DNA from: Phallusia mammillata
Lineage: Eukaryota; Chordata; Ascidiacea; Phlebobranchia; Ascidiidae
DNA: 64,000 nucleotides
Direction of reading: 5' to 3'
Assembly: GCA_003260075.1 (NCBI GenBank)
Contig: QLIY01000846.1
Span: forward strand, 1 to 64,000
The notes beneath the pieces are model-generated. The model was given only the letters and a program-made list of their open reading frames with translations. It was not told the DNA's origin and ran no database searches. Shown here in pieces: positions 48,201-59,618 of the stretch (positions are counted from its first letter, which is position 1; each line of letters starts with the position of its first letter). Position numbers and translations under genes: made by a program.

Positions 48201-51200
48201 AGCAATACATTGGCAGGAAGGACCGTTCACGCTGTTGTAGCAGCTTGTTGCATTTACGCAGGGTTCGCCCAAATCGTTTGCAGAATCTAAAATTGTAACG
48301 GTTAATATTTTTGTGCTTTCATATGTTTATTTTTATGAGTGCAATTACAAAAGTAATGTTGTATTGTTATTTGTGGAGATGTAACTTATACTGTTCATCA
48401 GAAATGTTCTTACCAAAGTATGCTGTCCAATGCAGCCTTGCATAGCGTTGACCCCAGCCGACATTTAAATGGTCAGTTCTTGTGACTAAAACTTTGAATC
48501 CCCAATCAACAATTTCCAGAACAGTTGAGTTAAACGTGTCAGAATATCGCCTGTCTCCTACTATATTGGTCGAAACTTCCGTCGGTTTTCCGCTTGTACA
48601 GTTTTCGTATGCGACCTCAACGATTTTATCGTATGGCGATATATACCTGTGAGATCCGACGTATTGCTCTCCGCTTATCTTAGTTACTGCAAAAGTAAAA
48701 AAAAGAAAGATATAAGTTAGTAGAACAAACAGCACACATGTTTGGTTTTACCATCATACAGTCTATTATATAATGGATATAATATGTTACAATGGAACTG
48801 TGTGTATTTGATTTAATCATTGTTTAATTTGAGCCCCAAGGCTCAATTATAGACTGTATGGGTGTCTTTCGTTTCAGAATCTAGCTTCAGCGTTTTTTTG
48901 TAGGCCTATAAGGTACATTTTGGGGCGATTAAGATTATCACTATCTGCATAACATGCACTTACAAGTCTTTTTTCATGAAGACACTAAAAATTCTAACAA
49001 ATAGGTATTAACACGCTATGTGTACTATAGTATACGATTGTCTTGTCAATGTTTATAAAGATGTGTAAAAACGTAAATACGTACCTAACTCGCAATTGGA
49101 ACCCCCGGTGCCTTTCGGACAGGTGCAATTGTATCCGTTTGGAAGTTCTGAACAGCTTCCAGTATTGCAAGGATTAGGATGACATCTGACCAAGGCTGAA
49201 AATATACGCGTTGACTGATTTTTGTCAAATTCGGTTTAGTACGTAAAAGCGGCCCTTGAGCCCACAAAACCAAAAGTCAAAAAAATGTAATGCATTTCAT
49301 TGGAATGCCACCGACAGAAACCTTTCTTGTATCTTAAATGTATGCTGTAGTGGTGGGATTCAGCCGGTTCGAACCAGTTTTATAGAACTGTCCCACGAAA
49401 TTTTATGAGATCAGCGAACCTGTAAGCATTACTAATTACTGTTAGACTTCCGGCTAAAAAAATGAAAAAATACTTTTTTGGTACAACCGGTGACAGACAA
49501 ATTGAATCCCACCGCTGGCTGTAACCCATACCATAACATATCGACTACAACGATTGATGTTTTGTGTCTCAAGCCATTTAACCTGGAACTTGCCTCACCT
49601 ACCAATATCACAAAACTTTCCAGTGTATCCGGGTCTACAAATGCACACTCTTCCAACTTCAGGATTGTTCTCACAACGCCACGCATTCACACACGGCGTA
49701 CTTTCGAAATCCCAATCATCTAAATTATGAAATAGGTTTCATGTCTGTTTTGCTGTCAACCAAGAAATGATCACTGAAATTGCGGTAGTTTGCCTCTTGA
49801 AAATGAGATGCACGAACTATCAGATTCAATTTTTTTAAAACCAAATTCCTTTCACTAAAAAAGATACAAGCCAGTATTTAAGTGTGAAACATCACAACAT
49901 TTGCAGAGTTTCTATTGTCATTGTCAACCAAAGGAAGGGGATACAACTTGGTACCACACAACGATAAAAGTATTGGTGCGGTGAAAAAAAAAACGCAAGC
50001 GGATTGATTACAAGCGTAATAGGTATTGCTTTCATGAAAAAATTATCATGGATGGTATGAATATGTTTAAAAACACGTTTTATGTGTTTAGAGCAAAATT
50101 TACTTCTCACATGAGGGTAAACTTGTATTGTATAGAATAGTTACCGAAAACAGCTGTATAAGAAAGTTCCACCCTCAATTGGCCCCATCCCTCGTTAGGT
50201 CTATCGGTCCTCCGAACAAGAGCCTTAAATCCCCAGATATAAGTTCCAAGATTTGTAAAGCTAAACCTATCTGGATAAATCGAATGGCCTTTAACGGTCG
50301 CGTTGACGACTCTAGCAACATCTTTTAAACAACGATCGTATACAACGTCGACAACCATTCCATACGGGGGTCCGTTAACGTTGAAATTAGATAGTCGCAT
50401 TTTGGATTTCAAACTGGGTTCTAAAATGAAATAAGTTCAATCCGTTTTAGATATGATCACATTTTAGCATAACGGGTTTAGCCTCAGAGTAAGAAACAAA
50501 TGAAAACGAAATCAAATATACTTTGTGGTATCCTTAGTTCTTAGTGCAACCTTAAAATACTGTGCTATCGTTTTTGGCGCTTAAGCGTTATAGAAACTGA
50601 TTCAGTGCCAGTACGCACTGTTTGATATGCAACGTTTTTACGACTGTATTATAATATTTTACAACATTTTACAACTGTCTTACATACAACCGTATTATAA
50701 TACAACGTTTTTAGGCCGTGTCAGAAGCATGACAATTTCCAAACAAATATTTTAAAGAACTACGCATTGCTGATTTTGACAAATACAAAGTAGTCCCCTA
50801 CCTATTTGACATCTTTCTCCTCTGTATGGCTCAGAACAATTGCATGTGAAGTCTGATTCAGTTGGAATGCATGTACCACCATTTAAACACGGCGATAATA
50901 CGCACACTGACAACCCTTTAACCAAAATAAAAAAACATATTTCTTCATACTTTATAGTACATTTAACCCAACTCAAGCATAGCTTTTCGGGCTACATCGA
51001 TTCCAAAGCTTTTTTTGTTTGATTTCGTGTTAATGTAGTTGGATTTTCATTTCTACTGATACTCACGTGTCTCACAAAACTGTCCAGTGTTCAATTTTGG
51101 ACACAAGCACCTTGTCCCACTTTCAGTGTTTTGACAAGTTCCTCCATTCTGGCAGGGATCAGTTTCTGGGTATCGCGTATCTGGGTTAAACAAATGGATT

Positions 51201-53645
51201 AGTACTTGTTTGAGAACAGTCTTAACTGGGTCATTTGGGCAGTTCAGAGTTAAACCGGCCTGAAATTGGAGCCCGAATCCGAATCGTTTTATTGAAACTC
51301 GTTAAAGCCAGAAAGTTTTGATTGGCAGGTTTATACTTGAAGCCTGAGAAACCACCAAGACAACAAACACAATAGACAACTGGTCTCAAACAGGGCGTTT
51401 TAGGGCTGTTTGACATTAGGTTAGGTCCAGAACTGGCTATTTACCTTAAATTTGTTTGAAAAAATACTGACACAAAGTGTAAAGTCAGGCCCGAATCAGG
51501 CCCGTATAAATACCAAACAGGGCCTTCCAACCAACTCTGACTGGATTGATCAAGAAACTGTTCCTATTTCTTTTCCTCCAGAGCTTGATAAGAAATCCCC
51601 AGCGATATATTTTCACCAGTTTAACCCCAATAATTTCCGACAATCCGTTCATAATTGATGTTTCTACTTCAACCGGTGCTTCCTTCATACAGGACGGGAA
51701 TAGCAAAGTAGCTGTCGTTGCTGCAGCGGAATAGTTTACTTCAATCCGCTCAACGCCTTTCCTGTAAGCTTGACAAAAATCATTTGGAATTTACTTTGTG
51801 AAATCGCGACTCATAAAAAAGTGACTGGGTTTCTGGTATAAAATTGGTACACATTGTTTCTCCAATGCGTTGGAGTATAACGTTTTAATGAGTATTGGTG
51901 AAAAGTATTGTATTGGCATTGTAAGAGATGCTTTTTGTGATCACTTACATATGAACATTTGAAGTAAATCTTTTTTGTTCTTGCTGCTTTACAGTACAAT
52001 AACGCAAATGTGTCAACCACAAAAATTGTTTTTTTTACAAATTAATATCTAATTTTACATACTCTTGTTGCAGTTTCGTCCCCATTTTCCTTCCAAACAA
52101 GAACAGTTATAGTCATTCGAAAGTTCCATACAACTACCACCGTTACATGGATTTGGATAGCAGTGTATTAGGCCTAGGGAAATAGTATGATTTAGAAGGC
52201 AACTTGAAACACAATGAATTACCTGTTGCCACCAGGCATTATGTGCCAAAAAATTTTAGCAATTCCAGCAGCGATTTTATTATAATACGTTTCGATGTCC
52301 CAAACGATCATCAGGGTAATTACATAAATTCAAAACACAAAGTTGTCATAAACTTATAGCAACAAGGGCGGTAAAACACACACAAAACGCGGTGGTAAAA
52401 ACGCAGTGCGTGAAACACAATGTGACTTCTTGCACCACGTGCGGATTTTAAAAATATATTGCGCTTGTGGAAGTAGAATGTTTCCATTTTGTGTGTATTT
52501 TTTGTAATATTCTTGCAAATGACAAAGTCGACCTATTATCCATTCGTTTGTCAGTGGTTAGCAATGACTTTTTAGCTAAGTCGCACATCAGACTTATTCA
52601 GATCAATTTAACAGCTAACAGGCATTTAGACATGAATGCTTACGTTTGTCACAAAGTTTTCCTCCGTATTCTGCTGGACAGTTACAACTTATTTCGCCTT
52701 TGGCATTGGTACACTGCGCTTCTTGGTAGCAGGGATTGTACTTAAACTTTGAAGATTCTAAACAGGGTAAAACAAATATGTAAAATCACCAAGCACAACA
52801 TTAAGTGGGAAATATATCAAACATGCGATTTCAAAAATGTCTATAATCTTGTCTACAGGCACAATTTATACGTGACATAGCTCTTCTGCCCATGGTACGC
52901 GAAATATTTGTGTATGCTAGTCGGAACAATATTTCATTGGCTCAATCAAAATCCTGTAGTACCAAAATGAACCGGTGTTTTTTCAGACAAATTAGTTTTT
53001 TAGACAAAAAGTAAGATCTAAATCATACCAAAGAATGCTCTCCAAGAAAGATAGACCCAGTATTGCCCCCAGTCTCGCCTCGTTTGATCTGTTCTCTGCA
53101 CTTCAGCTTTAAACCCCCATTGTTCAATGTTGAGAATTGTGGCGTTAAACGTATCAGCATATCTGGTTTCTCCACGAACCCCTGCCTCAATGTGATTTGC
53201 AGTTCCAGTAAAACATTGGTCGTACACAACATCGACAATTTTACTTTTGGAGTATCTGTTGGATCCAACATGCTTTTTCCCTCTAACCCAAGTTTCCCCT
53301 AAAAACATTAAGCGGTAATTATTGGAAACGGGTGTTAGCTTTGAATGCAATACATAAATTTCAAAATCACTTAAAATTTACACTGTTTTTGCCTAATTAG
53401 CCAAACATTTTAAATGACCAGCTCGCCCGCTAAACCACAAATAAACGCTAAGACACACACAAAACATACTCAGTTATCAAACGTCTAGGAGATAAATGCT
53501 TTACAACGCACCTTCATAGGAATAACATTTAAAATAAAAAAGATAAAATACAAAACTTTAAATCGTACGTACCTATCTCGCCATTGGCTGTATTAATCGC
53601 AGAAATTACAGAAAACAACAAGAGCAGCACAACTTTTAAAATCAT
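40216..53645 (-). CDS. Gene D: secreted EGF / H-type-lectin-like protein, full nine-module form (~1519 aa)
   Basis: Exons in transcript order: signal peptide 53645-53573; H1 53298-53029; EGFa 52757-52644; EGFb 52173-52063; H2 51768-51514; EGFa 51180-51067; EGFb 50915-50802; H3 50420-50145; EGFa 49719-49603; EGFb 49195-49085; H4 48686-48414; EGFa 48286-48173; EGFb 48005-47892; H5 47423-47172; EGFa 47112-46999; EGFb 46669-46556; H6 46276-46001; EGFa 45888-45772; EGFb 45518-45408; H7 44920-44660; EGFa 44260-44144; EGFb 44061-43948; H8 43363-43103; EGFa 41927-41710 (126 nt after removing an inserted duplicate); EGFb 41643-41530; H9 41236-40979; EGFa 40716-40603; EGFb 40453-40340; tail 40256-40216. 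Phase 1 throughout. The signal peptide is MILKVVLLLLFSVISAINTA. This is the only gene with all nine H types in order, so it serves as the reference design. The tail reads SINASNSTMV then stop. Predicted secreted; function unknown. Confidence 0.87.
41710..41927 (-). other. EGF exon of gene D with inserted partial duplicate
   Basis: The part of the exon from the NPC cysteine to the LC cysteine occurs twice (about 41818-41895 and 41722-41801), joined by ten G at 41802-41811. The copies differ at several bases. Removing one copy gives a 126-nt exon, equal to the paralog in gene E at 56489-56614. Confidence 0.75.
42002..42860. repeat. Block repeated twice around a 54-G and a 10-G run
   Basis: Two segments are each present twice: 42002-42114 with 42463-42577, and 42239-42452 with 42646-42860. 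A poly-G run (42184-42237, 54 bases) ends the first segment and a run of exactly ten G (42453-42462) restarts it. Copies differ by scattered substitutions. All of it lies in one intron of gene D. Allelic sequence placed in tandem is the likely cause. Confidence 0.75.
42797..43062 (+). mobile_element. tRNA-core element copy with truncated core
   Basis: Left end cagtacgccaggcccattg and matching inverted right end caatggacctgacgtactg flank a truncated tRNA-like piece (42891-42936, with ggattcgaacccacgac). The shared right-hand tail follows. Intron of gene D. Confidence 0.6.
44402..44640 (+). mobile_element. tRNA-core element copy
   Basis: Starts cacattacgccaggccaatt and contains a nearly intact tRNA-like core on the minus strand at 44487-44556, with A box tagctcagttggtagagcg and B box ggttcgaatcc. 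Intron between H7 and EGFa of gene D. Confidence 0.6.
45002..45225 (+). mobile_element. hAT-like MITE, 224 bp
   Basis: Perfect 15-bp inverted ends cagtggttctcaacc and ggttgagaaccactg. Flanking octamers ccctactg and ccccagtg (6 of 8) are a weakened target duplication. Intron of gene D. Confidence 0.75.
45313..45347 (-). other. Partial copy of an EGF exon end next to G10
   Basis: The 3' end of the EGFb exon at 45408-45518, with donor and intron flank, is repeated here and joined to ten G (45338-45347). The same flanking text (gcactgagcactgtattgga) precedes both copies on the plus strand. Probably an assembly duplicate. Confidence 0.7.
46470..46538 (+). mobile_element. Fragment of the palindromic MITE family
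   Basis: Contains gctgtctgtagtgcacact and cctcatcagtgcaactggtg, diverged from the copy at 36644. A further fragment (catcattgcaactggtgac) lies near 47465. Confidence 0.45.
47639..47850 (+). mobile_element. tRNA-core element copy lacking the core
   Basis: Left end gtacgccagacctattaaag, an internal inverted partner ggctgattcggtataaagcc, then the tail cgatcgctggtctgcatcg. Intron of gene D. Confidence 0.5.
51220..51513 (-). repeat. Diverged copy of the 2586-2930 repeat family
   Basis: The minus strand carries cgggcctgattcgggcctgac and related text. It directly abuts the 3' end of the H2 exon of gene D at 51514, so the donor of that exon (gtattt) lies at the repeat edge. Confidence 0.5.
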
Positions 53646-54907
53646 GCTTTCCTTTTGCTTCTGTTCGCAATTCTGCAACAGCAATGCAGATTTAAATCAA
53701 GCCAATAGCCCTTTTTCTTCTTTCCTGAAAGTTGGCTAGAAAGCGTGTTTTCAAATTCAAACCCTTTGCAACTTACGTGGTCGAATATCTTGCAGTTTGT
53801 TGCATTATGCACACAGATTCAGCTGGGCAGAAGCATCTTTGTTCAACTATGAACAGTACTTACTACAAAATCCGCACGTTGTGACTTAATACAAAAACAT
53901 TCAGGCACTTCGCCAGTCAGAGTAAAAACAGGTTTGCTGTAAACGCTTGATTGTTATCAGCAACGATTGTGCCTCAAGGCCAATCAACGCAGGTACTCAG
54001 GCAGTGGCAAAGGTGTCACAAAAACGACGCCAAATAAACAACTTACACTGGATTGTACACAATTATGAAACCTAAGTAGATATACGTTTTGAGTGTAAAA
54101 AGCAAATGTTTGGCGACATATAAACCAATTGCAAGAGTTTAATGATGTGCATTTAGCAATTTTATCAGGAAAGAAAAAAATGTTTTGGTTATTCTTAGTT
54201 ATAGTCACTTTATTACAATGGTTAAGCGGATATATTTGTTAACATTCACGTTTGCATGGTTTTTGCACTCAAAATATTTGACTCACTATTGATTGACGGA
54301 TAAATTAATCAATCAATTTTTATTTGCTTCAGCGCCCATGTATAATAACAAGACAGGTAACATATTGGAAAATATGTCATGTAAAATAAGGGTTGAAACA
54401 AAAAGTGTCTGGAGCCACAATTGGCTATCTTTGAAAGCTGGAGCCACAATTGGCTATCTTTGAAAGCTGACCCTATCTATTTGATGAATAAGTGAAAAAA
54501 ATACTGCTGTTAAATTTTGCATTTTTTTGTTGCCTATGAGATGCTAATTCTAAGTAATCAAACTTACTATTTATGTTTATTTTTTAACTTCCATCGCTTT
54601 TTCTTGCTTAATATGTAATGATATTTTTGATGACCCAAAACGCCTTACTTTATTGCCCATTTTTCATCATCAATTAAACTAACAGTGTACACCGTGGACA
54701 TTTTATTTCATCAAATCCACATTTTAAACAAATATGCGATTACAAATGAATGCGATTGTGTTTACAAAATGCACAAATGAAATCATTTCGGTGTATGCGA
54801 TCTAATACCTGACAATATTTTATCGTAAATCATCGTTTCAAAAGTGGCAAAAAGTTTTACATAACAAAATTTAAAAAAAGGTTCCGTCGAACTTCAAAGA
54901 AAACTAT
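53646..54907. other. Spacer between genes D and E
   Basis: Gene D's promoter side and gene E's 3' side. A 29-bp unit beginning ggagccacaattggctatct is repeated exactly in tandem at 54411-54468. Candidate minus-strand poly(A) signal for gene E at 54649-54654. The stretch just upstream of the D start (about 53660-53730) resembles the stretch upstream of the E start (about 63325-63400): ctgcaacagc and tcaagcca-type text in the same order. Confidence 0.55.
54411..54468 (+). repeat. 29-bp tandem repeat, two exact copies
   Basis: The unit begins ggagccacaattggctatct and ends ttgaaagct; copies are 54411-54439 and 54440-54468. Confidence 0.85.
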
Positions 54908-57900
54908 TCACGATGGAGTGGAGTTTTTGTGGCCTATCTGGGAAATCTCTGCAAATAATAACAAACGTTTTTGCTTTAATAGAAACACTATATACGGACT
55001 TGAAGAGTGATTTAATTATAAATATAACTGCCAAAAAACTTATATAGAATACATCATGCAAACGTTTCACTAATCACTGTTGTAAATTTTTGCTTTAAAG
55101 TGCAAAAATTCTTTAAGTTTGTACATTCAAGGTGAAAGATTAAATTATAATGAAATTGCTTTTGGTGCATTATTGTACAAGTTTTGTACTTTATTGTATT
55201 TTTTTGCAGAAAAACAAAAATTGGTGGAAAAGCGGTTACCAATCGAACACATTCTTCCGATAAATCCACTCAAACATTCGCAGTGGAAGTCACGCTTTCC
55301 AACATTCGAACAACTGCCACCATTGAGACATGGGTTGGGTTGACAACGATCCACTGAAATTTAACATTTTTAGATACGAGTGATTAGGATTGTGCCTATT
55401 TAAATATAGGATACATAAACTTAACGTTCTCTTTTGACCAGATATTTATGTTATAATTTTACTTGTGTCAAATTAAGTTATGTAATACAGTTAAGTTGAC
55501 AAAAATGATAAAGATTTGGTACAATATGTTTTTACCTCTATTGCACTTGGATCCAACATATCCAGGAAGACAAAAACATTTTAATCCGCGCAAAGTGTTC
55601 AGGCAAGTTGCACCGTTGCCACAAAAATTGTTTTTGAATGCAGTTTCATCTGTTACATCAAAACAAAGTTTAAACGTAAACGGCTATTGGGTGACCAATA
55701 AACTACCTGGTATATAGTAACATATTTGTTGGACATCAGACACTAATTGTATTGATAACTGTTCAAAAATGTGGTGCACGGATTGAACGTATAATAATTG
55801 TGTAATTATTATGCATTATGTTTTTTGGACACAGGCCAAAACAGAGACCTAATATTCAAATTATGTTTGAAACATAATTCCAAATTTGATGGTTCATGAA
55901 TGACTGATTGTTATTTGCAATTTTTAAATCAACTCTTACCAAAATATGCTTTCCAATGCACCTTGACGGTAGGCTGACCCCAACCGAAATGCAAATCCGT
56001 CCTCCTGACCATAGCTTTAAATCCAAATCGTTTGACAACTATATCGGTCACCTCAAAACGGTCGGGCAGTGTTTTGTTTCCAATAGCAATAGCAGTAATT
56101 TTTTCAGCCAACCCGCGGTGGCAACTTTCATAAGGTACTTTAATCGCCAACCTGTTGCTGTAGCCATAGTGACGAGTCACATTGTAACTGCCAGTCAGAA
56201 TATCTGCAAAAATGCTAATATGGAAAAATGTACCAATCTTTTGCCATTACTTTCTACATGTAGCACACATTTTTTGTTATCAAACTGAATGTGAATAAGA
56301 CATACGCAAAGAACAGTCTTCGCCACCATATCCTTCGCTGCAAGAACAGTTGAATCCAGTGTCTGTATCAAGGCAAACACCGTTGTTTTTACATGGCATT
56401 GTGGAACAGTTGCGAATCTCTGAATACAGTAATGAAAAAAGCTTTTCGAGTTATCGAAGTTTTGCGAATTTTATCTTATTGAACCCACTTTCTTCACAGA
56501 ACTCGCCCTTGTACTGCGAGGTACAGTTGCATACAAACTTGTTTTTGTGTATTATTGAACACTGAGCTCCATTTTTGCATGGATTGTTTGGAAAACCATC
56601 AGGAAGAAGAGAGTCTGTAAACAAAATAATCATTGTTTATCCACGGATTATGTCCAAGCATTATGTAAGAAAAATATTAGAGAAACACCACTATGAGGAT
56701 AAAAATATACCATTTTTGAAAATACCTGGATCAACAATACATCTTTCTCTACATTCTATTTTATTTCGTAAAAACATTTTATAAAATATCTAATACTTTA
56801 GAAGACTAAAAGAGTTTTAAATAGAACAGCAGTTAAATGTTGGATTACAAAATATTCCATTTGATCACATTACTTACCAAAATAAGCGGTAAATTGAAGA
56901 GATAGACGATAAAACGCTCGGCGCACTACGTCGTTTGACGTACGACGTACAGTAACGTCAAATCCGTTTCTGTGCACTTGCCTGAGATAAGGCGTGTAAT
57001 TAAACGGCGAATTTCCCAGACTGATTAATTTCACAGCTACAGCTGTCGGCCTGCGGTTGTAGCATTCGTCAAAAATGAATGAGGCGTATTGATACCAAAC
57101 TGATATGTCAACTTCAATGTGTCGTATACCGCTAATAAAACCTTTAAATAATAACTAAATGTAATTGAATAACCTTGATTAAACTTAACCTATAAAGCAA
57201 CAAGTGAAATATACATATACATATATAACAGCAATTGAAAATGCAACCTGCCTATTAACCCAATGTTTGTAACTATTTGAAGTAACAAAGCACTAAGTTT
57301 ATAGACATGCTATACGTAAATCAATGTGAAAACAGCGCTAGTTATTTAGTTTATTGATAAAGTTATTATTCTATTTTGCGTTGTTTTGCATGCTTGTATT
57401 ACTGTTGTGACTGGTAGCCTAATTGTTTAGCCCAGGGGCGTGCAACTGTTTATCGCGGTGGGCCACAACTTACAGTTAAAATAATGCTGAGGGCGAGACA
57501 ACTAAGCAACATATACATTTTTTTAACAGTTTATTTAATAGCAAGGGGCACACAATCAAGTAACTCTTTGAGTACTCTTTGATCAATGGGATATGTGCTA
57601 ACCGTTTCGTAGAATAAATCTCAATATATTTACTGCACCTATAAATCTTGTTACTGAATCATTAAAGGCTGTTCTTTCATAATGCACACGATGATGCAAC
57701 AACGGGAATATGTCGTCACAGTGGTTAAAACCTTATAAGGGTGTGACGTTGTACAAAGTCAAAAATGCCAGTGTTGGTGTACAAATGGCAGCATTCCATG
57801 CNACCAGTGATGGTGTACAAATAGCAACATTACATGCTCTAACAGTAAAAAGTATTCATAATTGATAGAGTAATTTGAATGCGCGGGCCACGAAAATAGG

Positions 57901-59575
57901 TGCCGCGGGCCGGACACTGGCCCGCGGGCCGTATGTTGCACGCCTCTGGTTTAGCCTTTTTTACACTAAATTTTTTTGTGCTAATTTGCGCAACCGCGGT
58001 AGTATATTTATTCATTATGCCACTGTTCAGCGTTTCATTTTATCAATGGTGACGATGCCAGAAGCTGTTGTTGAATAGCTAGACATTAAACATGTCTTCT
58101 TTTTATGGTAGGATATATGAATAAATCAATGATATAAATAAATCTCATTTACACTTGTGCAAAGTGTGCTAACAAACTTATTTGTTTTCAATATGGGAAA
58201 GTAATTTGCTACCTTTTATCGTCATCTGTAAAAAAATGTTAAAATAAGATATAATGTTCAAATGTGCTACTGGACAAAATCAGCGTTGGTTTGATAACTC
58301 CAACTCACTGATTTCACAGTTGCTTCCACCAAACCTTTCGGCACAATCACAACGATGGCCATATTTTGTATTCACACAAGTTCCCCCATTTTTACATGAA
58401 TGACTTTGGCAATATAACATCTCTGCAAGGGACAAAATATCATCAAATTACAGTTTTTGTGTTTCATTTTAAACTAAAAGGCACAAACCTGTTTCGCACA
58501 ATTTTCCTGTATATCGACCAGTACAGTTGCAAGTTACATTGTCTAAAGAGTTTGTACATTGGCCGCCGTTAGCGCAGGGATTTGCATCAACAGTGGTTAC
58601 AGCATCTACAACAGAATTAAGCAATGGCGAATGAAAGTACTCCAGAAGCCCCTACAACCACTGTTTCAGACCCATCATCTATTTTCTCCACTTGTAACAA
58701 AATTTATTTTACTTTGCACAACATTTTCTTCTACTTAGTATAAATATAATTTCAATAAGACTGTTTGCACTAAACTAAAAAATACATTTGCAAAACTTAC
58801 CAAAATATGCTTTCCAATCAACAACAATATCAATAAGGTGCCATTCGATTCCTTCGCGTCTGGTTAGAGACGCAGTGAAACCACCTCTACGTATTTCTTG
58901 TACTTGGACATCCACAAAATTCGCAATTTGACCACGTATCGATAAATCAATCCTTGAAGCGTTGATTCGTTTACACGAGTTATAAACGATGACCAAATTC
59001 CTGGCGTTGGAAATCCATTCACTGTTATTTTCGAGTACTTCTTGACCATTTACATATCCTTAAAACAAGTTCTTTTTTGTATTATTGACCTGCGTTTGAT
59101 GTTTTTGCAAGATTGTTTAAAACTCTTAAACGACAAAACTTACAAACTTTGCAGCATAATTCTACTATGTACACAGTACAGAGTATTAGGAGCTGGTGTA
59201 TTTGTGTTAATTCATTAAACTTACCAACTGTGCAGTTTTGACCTGCCCAACCTTTAGGGCACTCACATGCGTAATTTGTTTCTGTTTCAATGCATTTCCC
59301 ACGAGAACATGGAGAAGGGTAGCAATACTTAAGTTCTGTAAAGAAAAAGTGATAAATCTGCCCTTAAATCTGATAAATCTGTCGAATAAACAGATAGATT
59401 TTGTACTTCAGAATAACCCACGCAAGTTTTCAAAACTGAAGTTTCGGTGTTTAACCCCGAACTTTCACTAATTCTATTAACCTAATTTGAAAACTTATTA
59501 TCAATCCTTTTACAGTTTACTTTGGTTTCCTATTCTGCCGTCGTTTGGTAAAACCTAGTAACTGCAATTTTCAAG

Positions 59576-59618
<43 letters not shown>

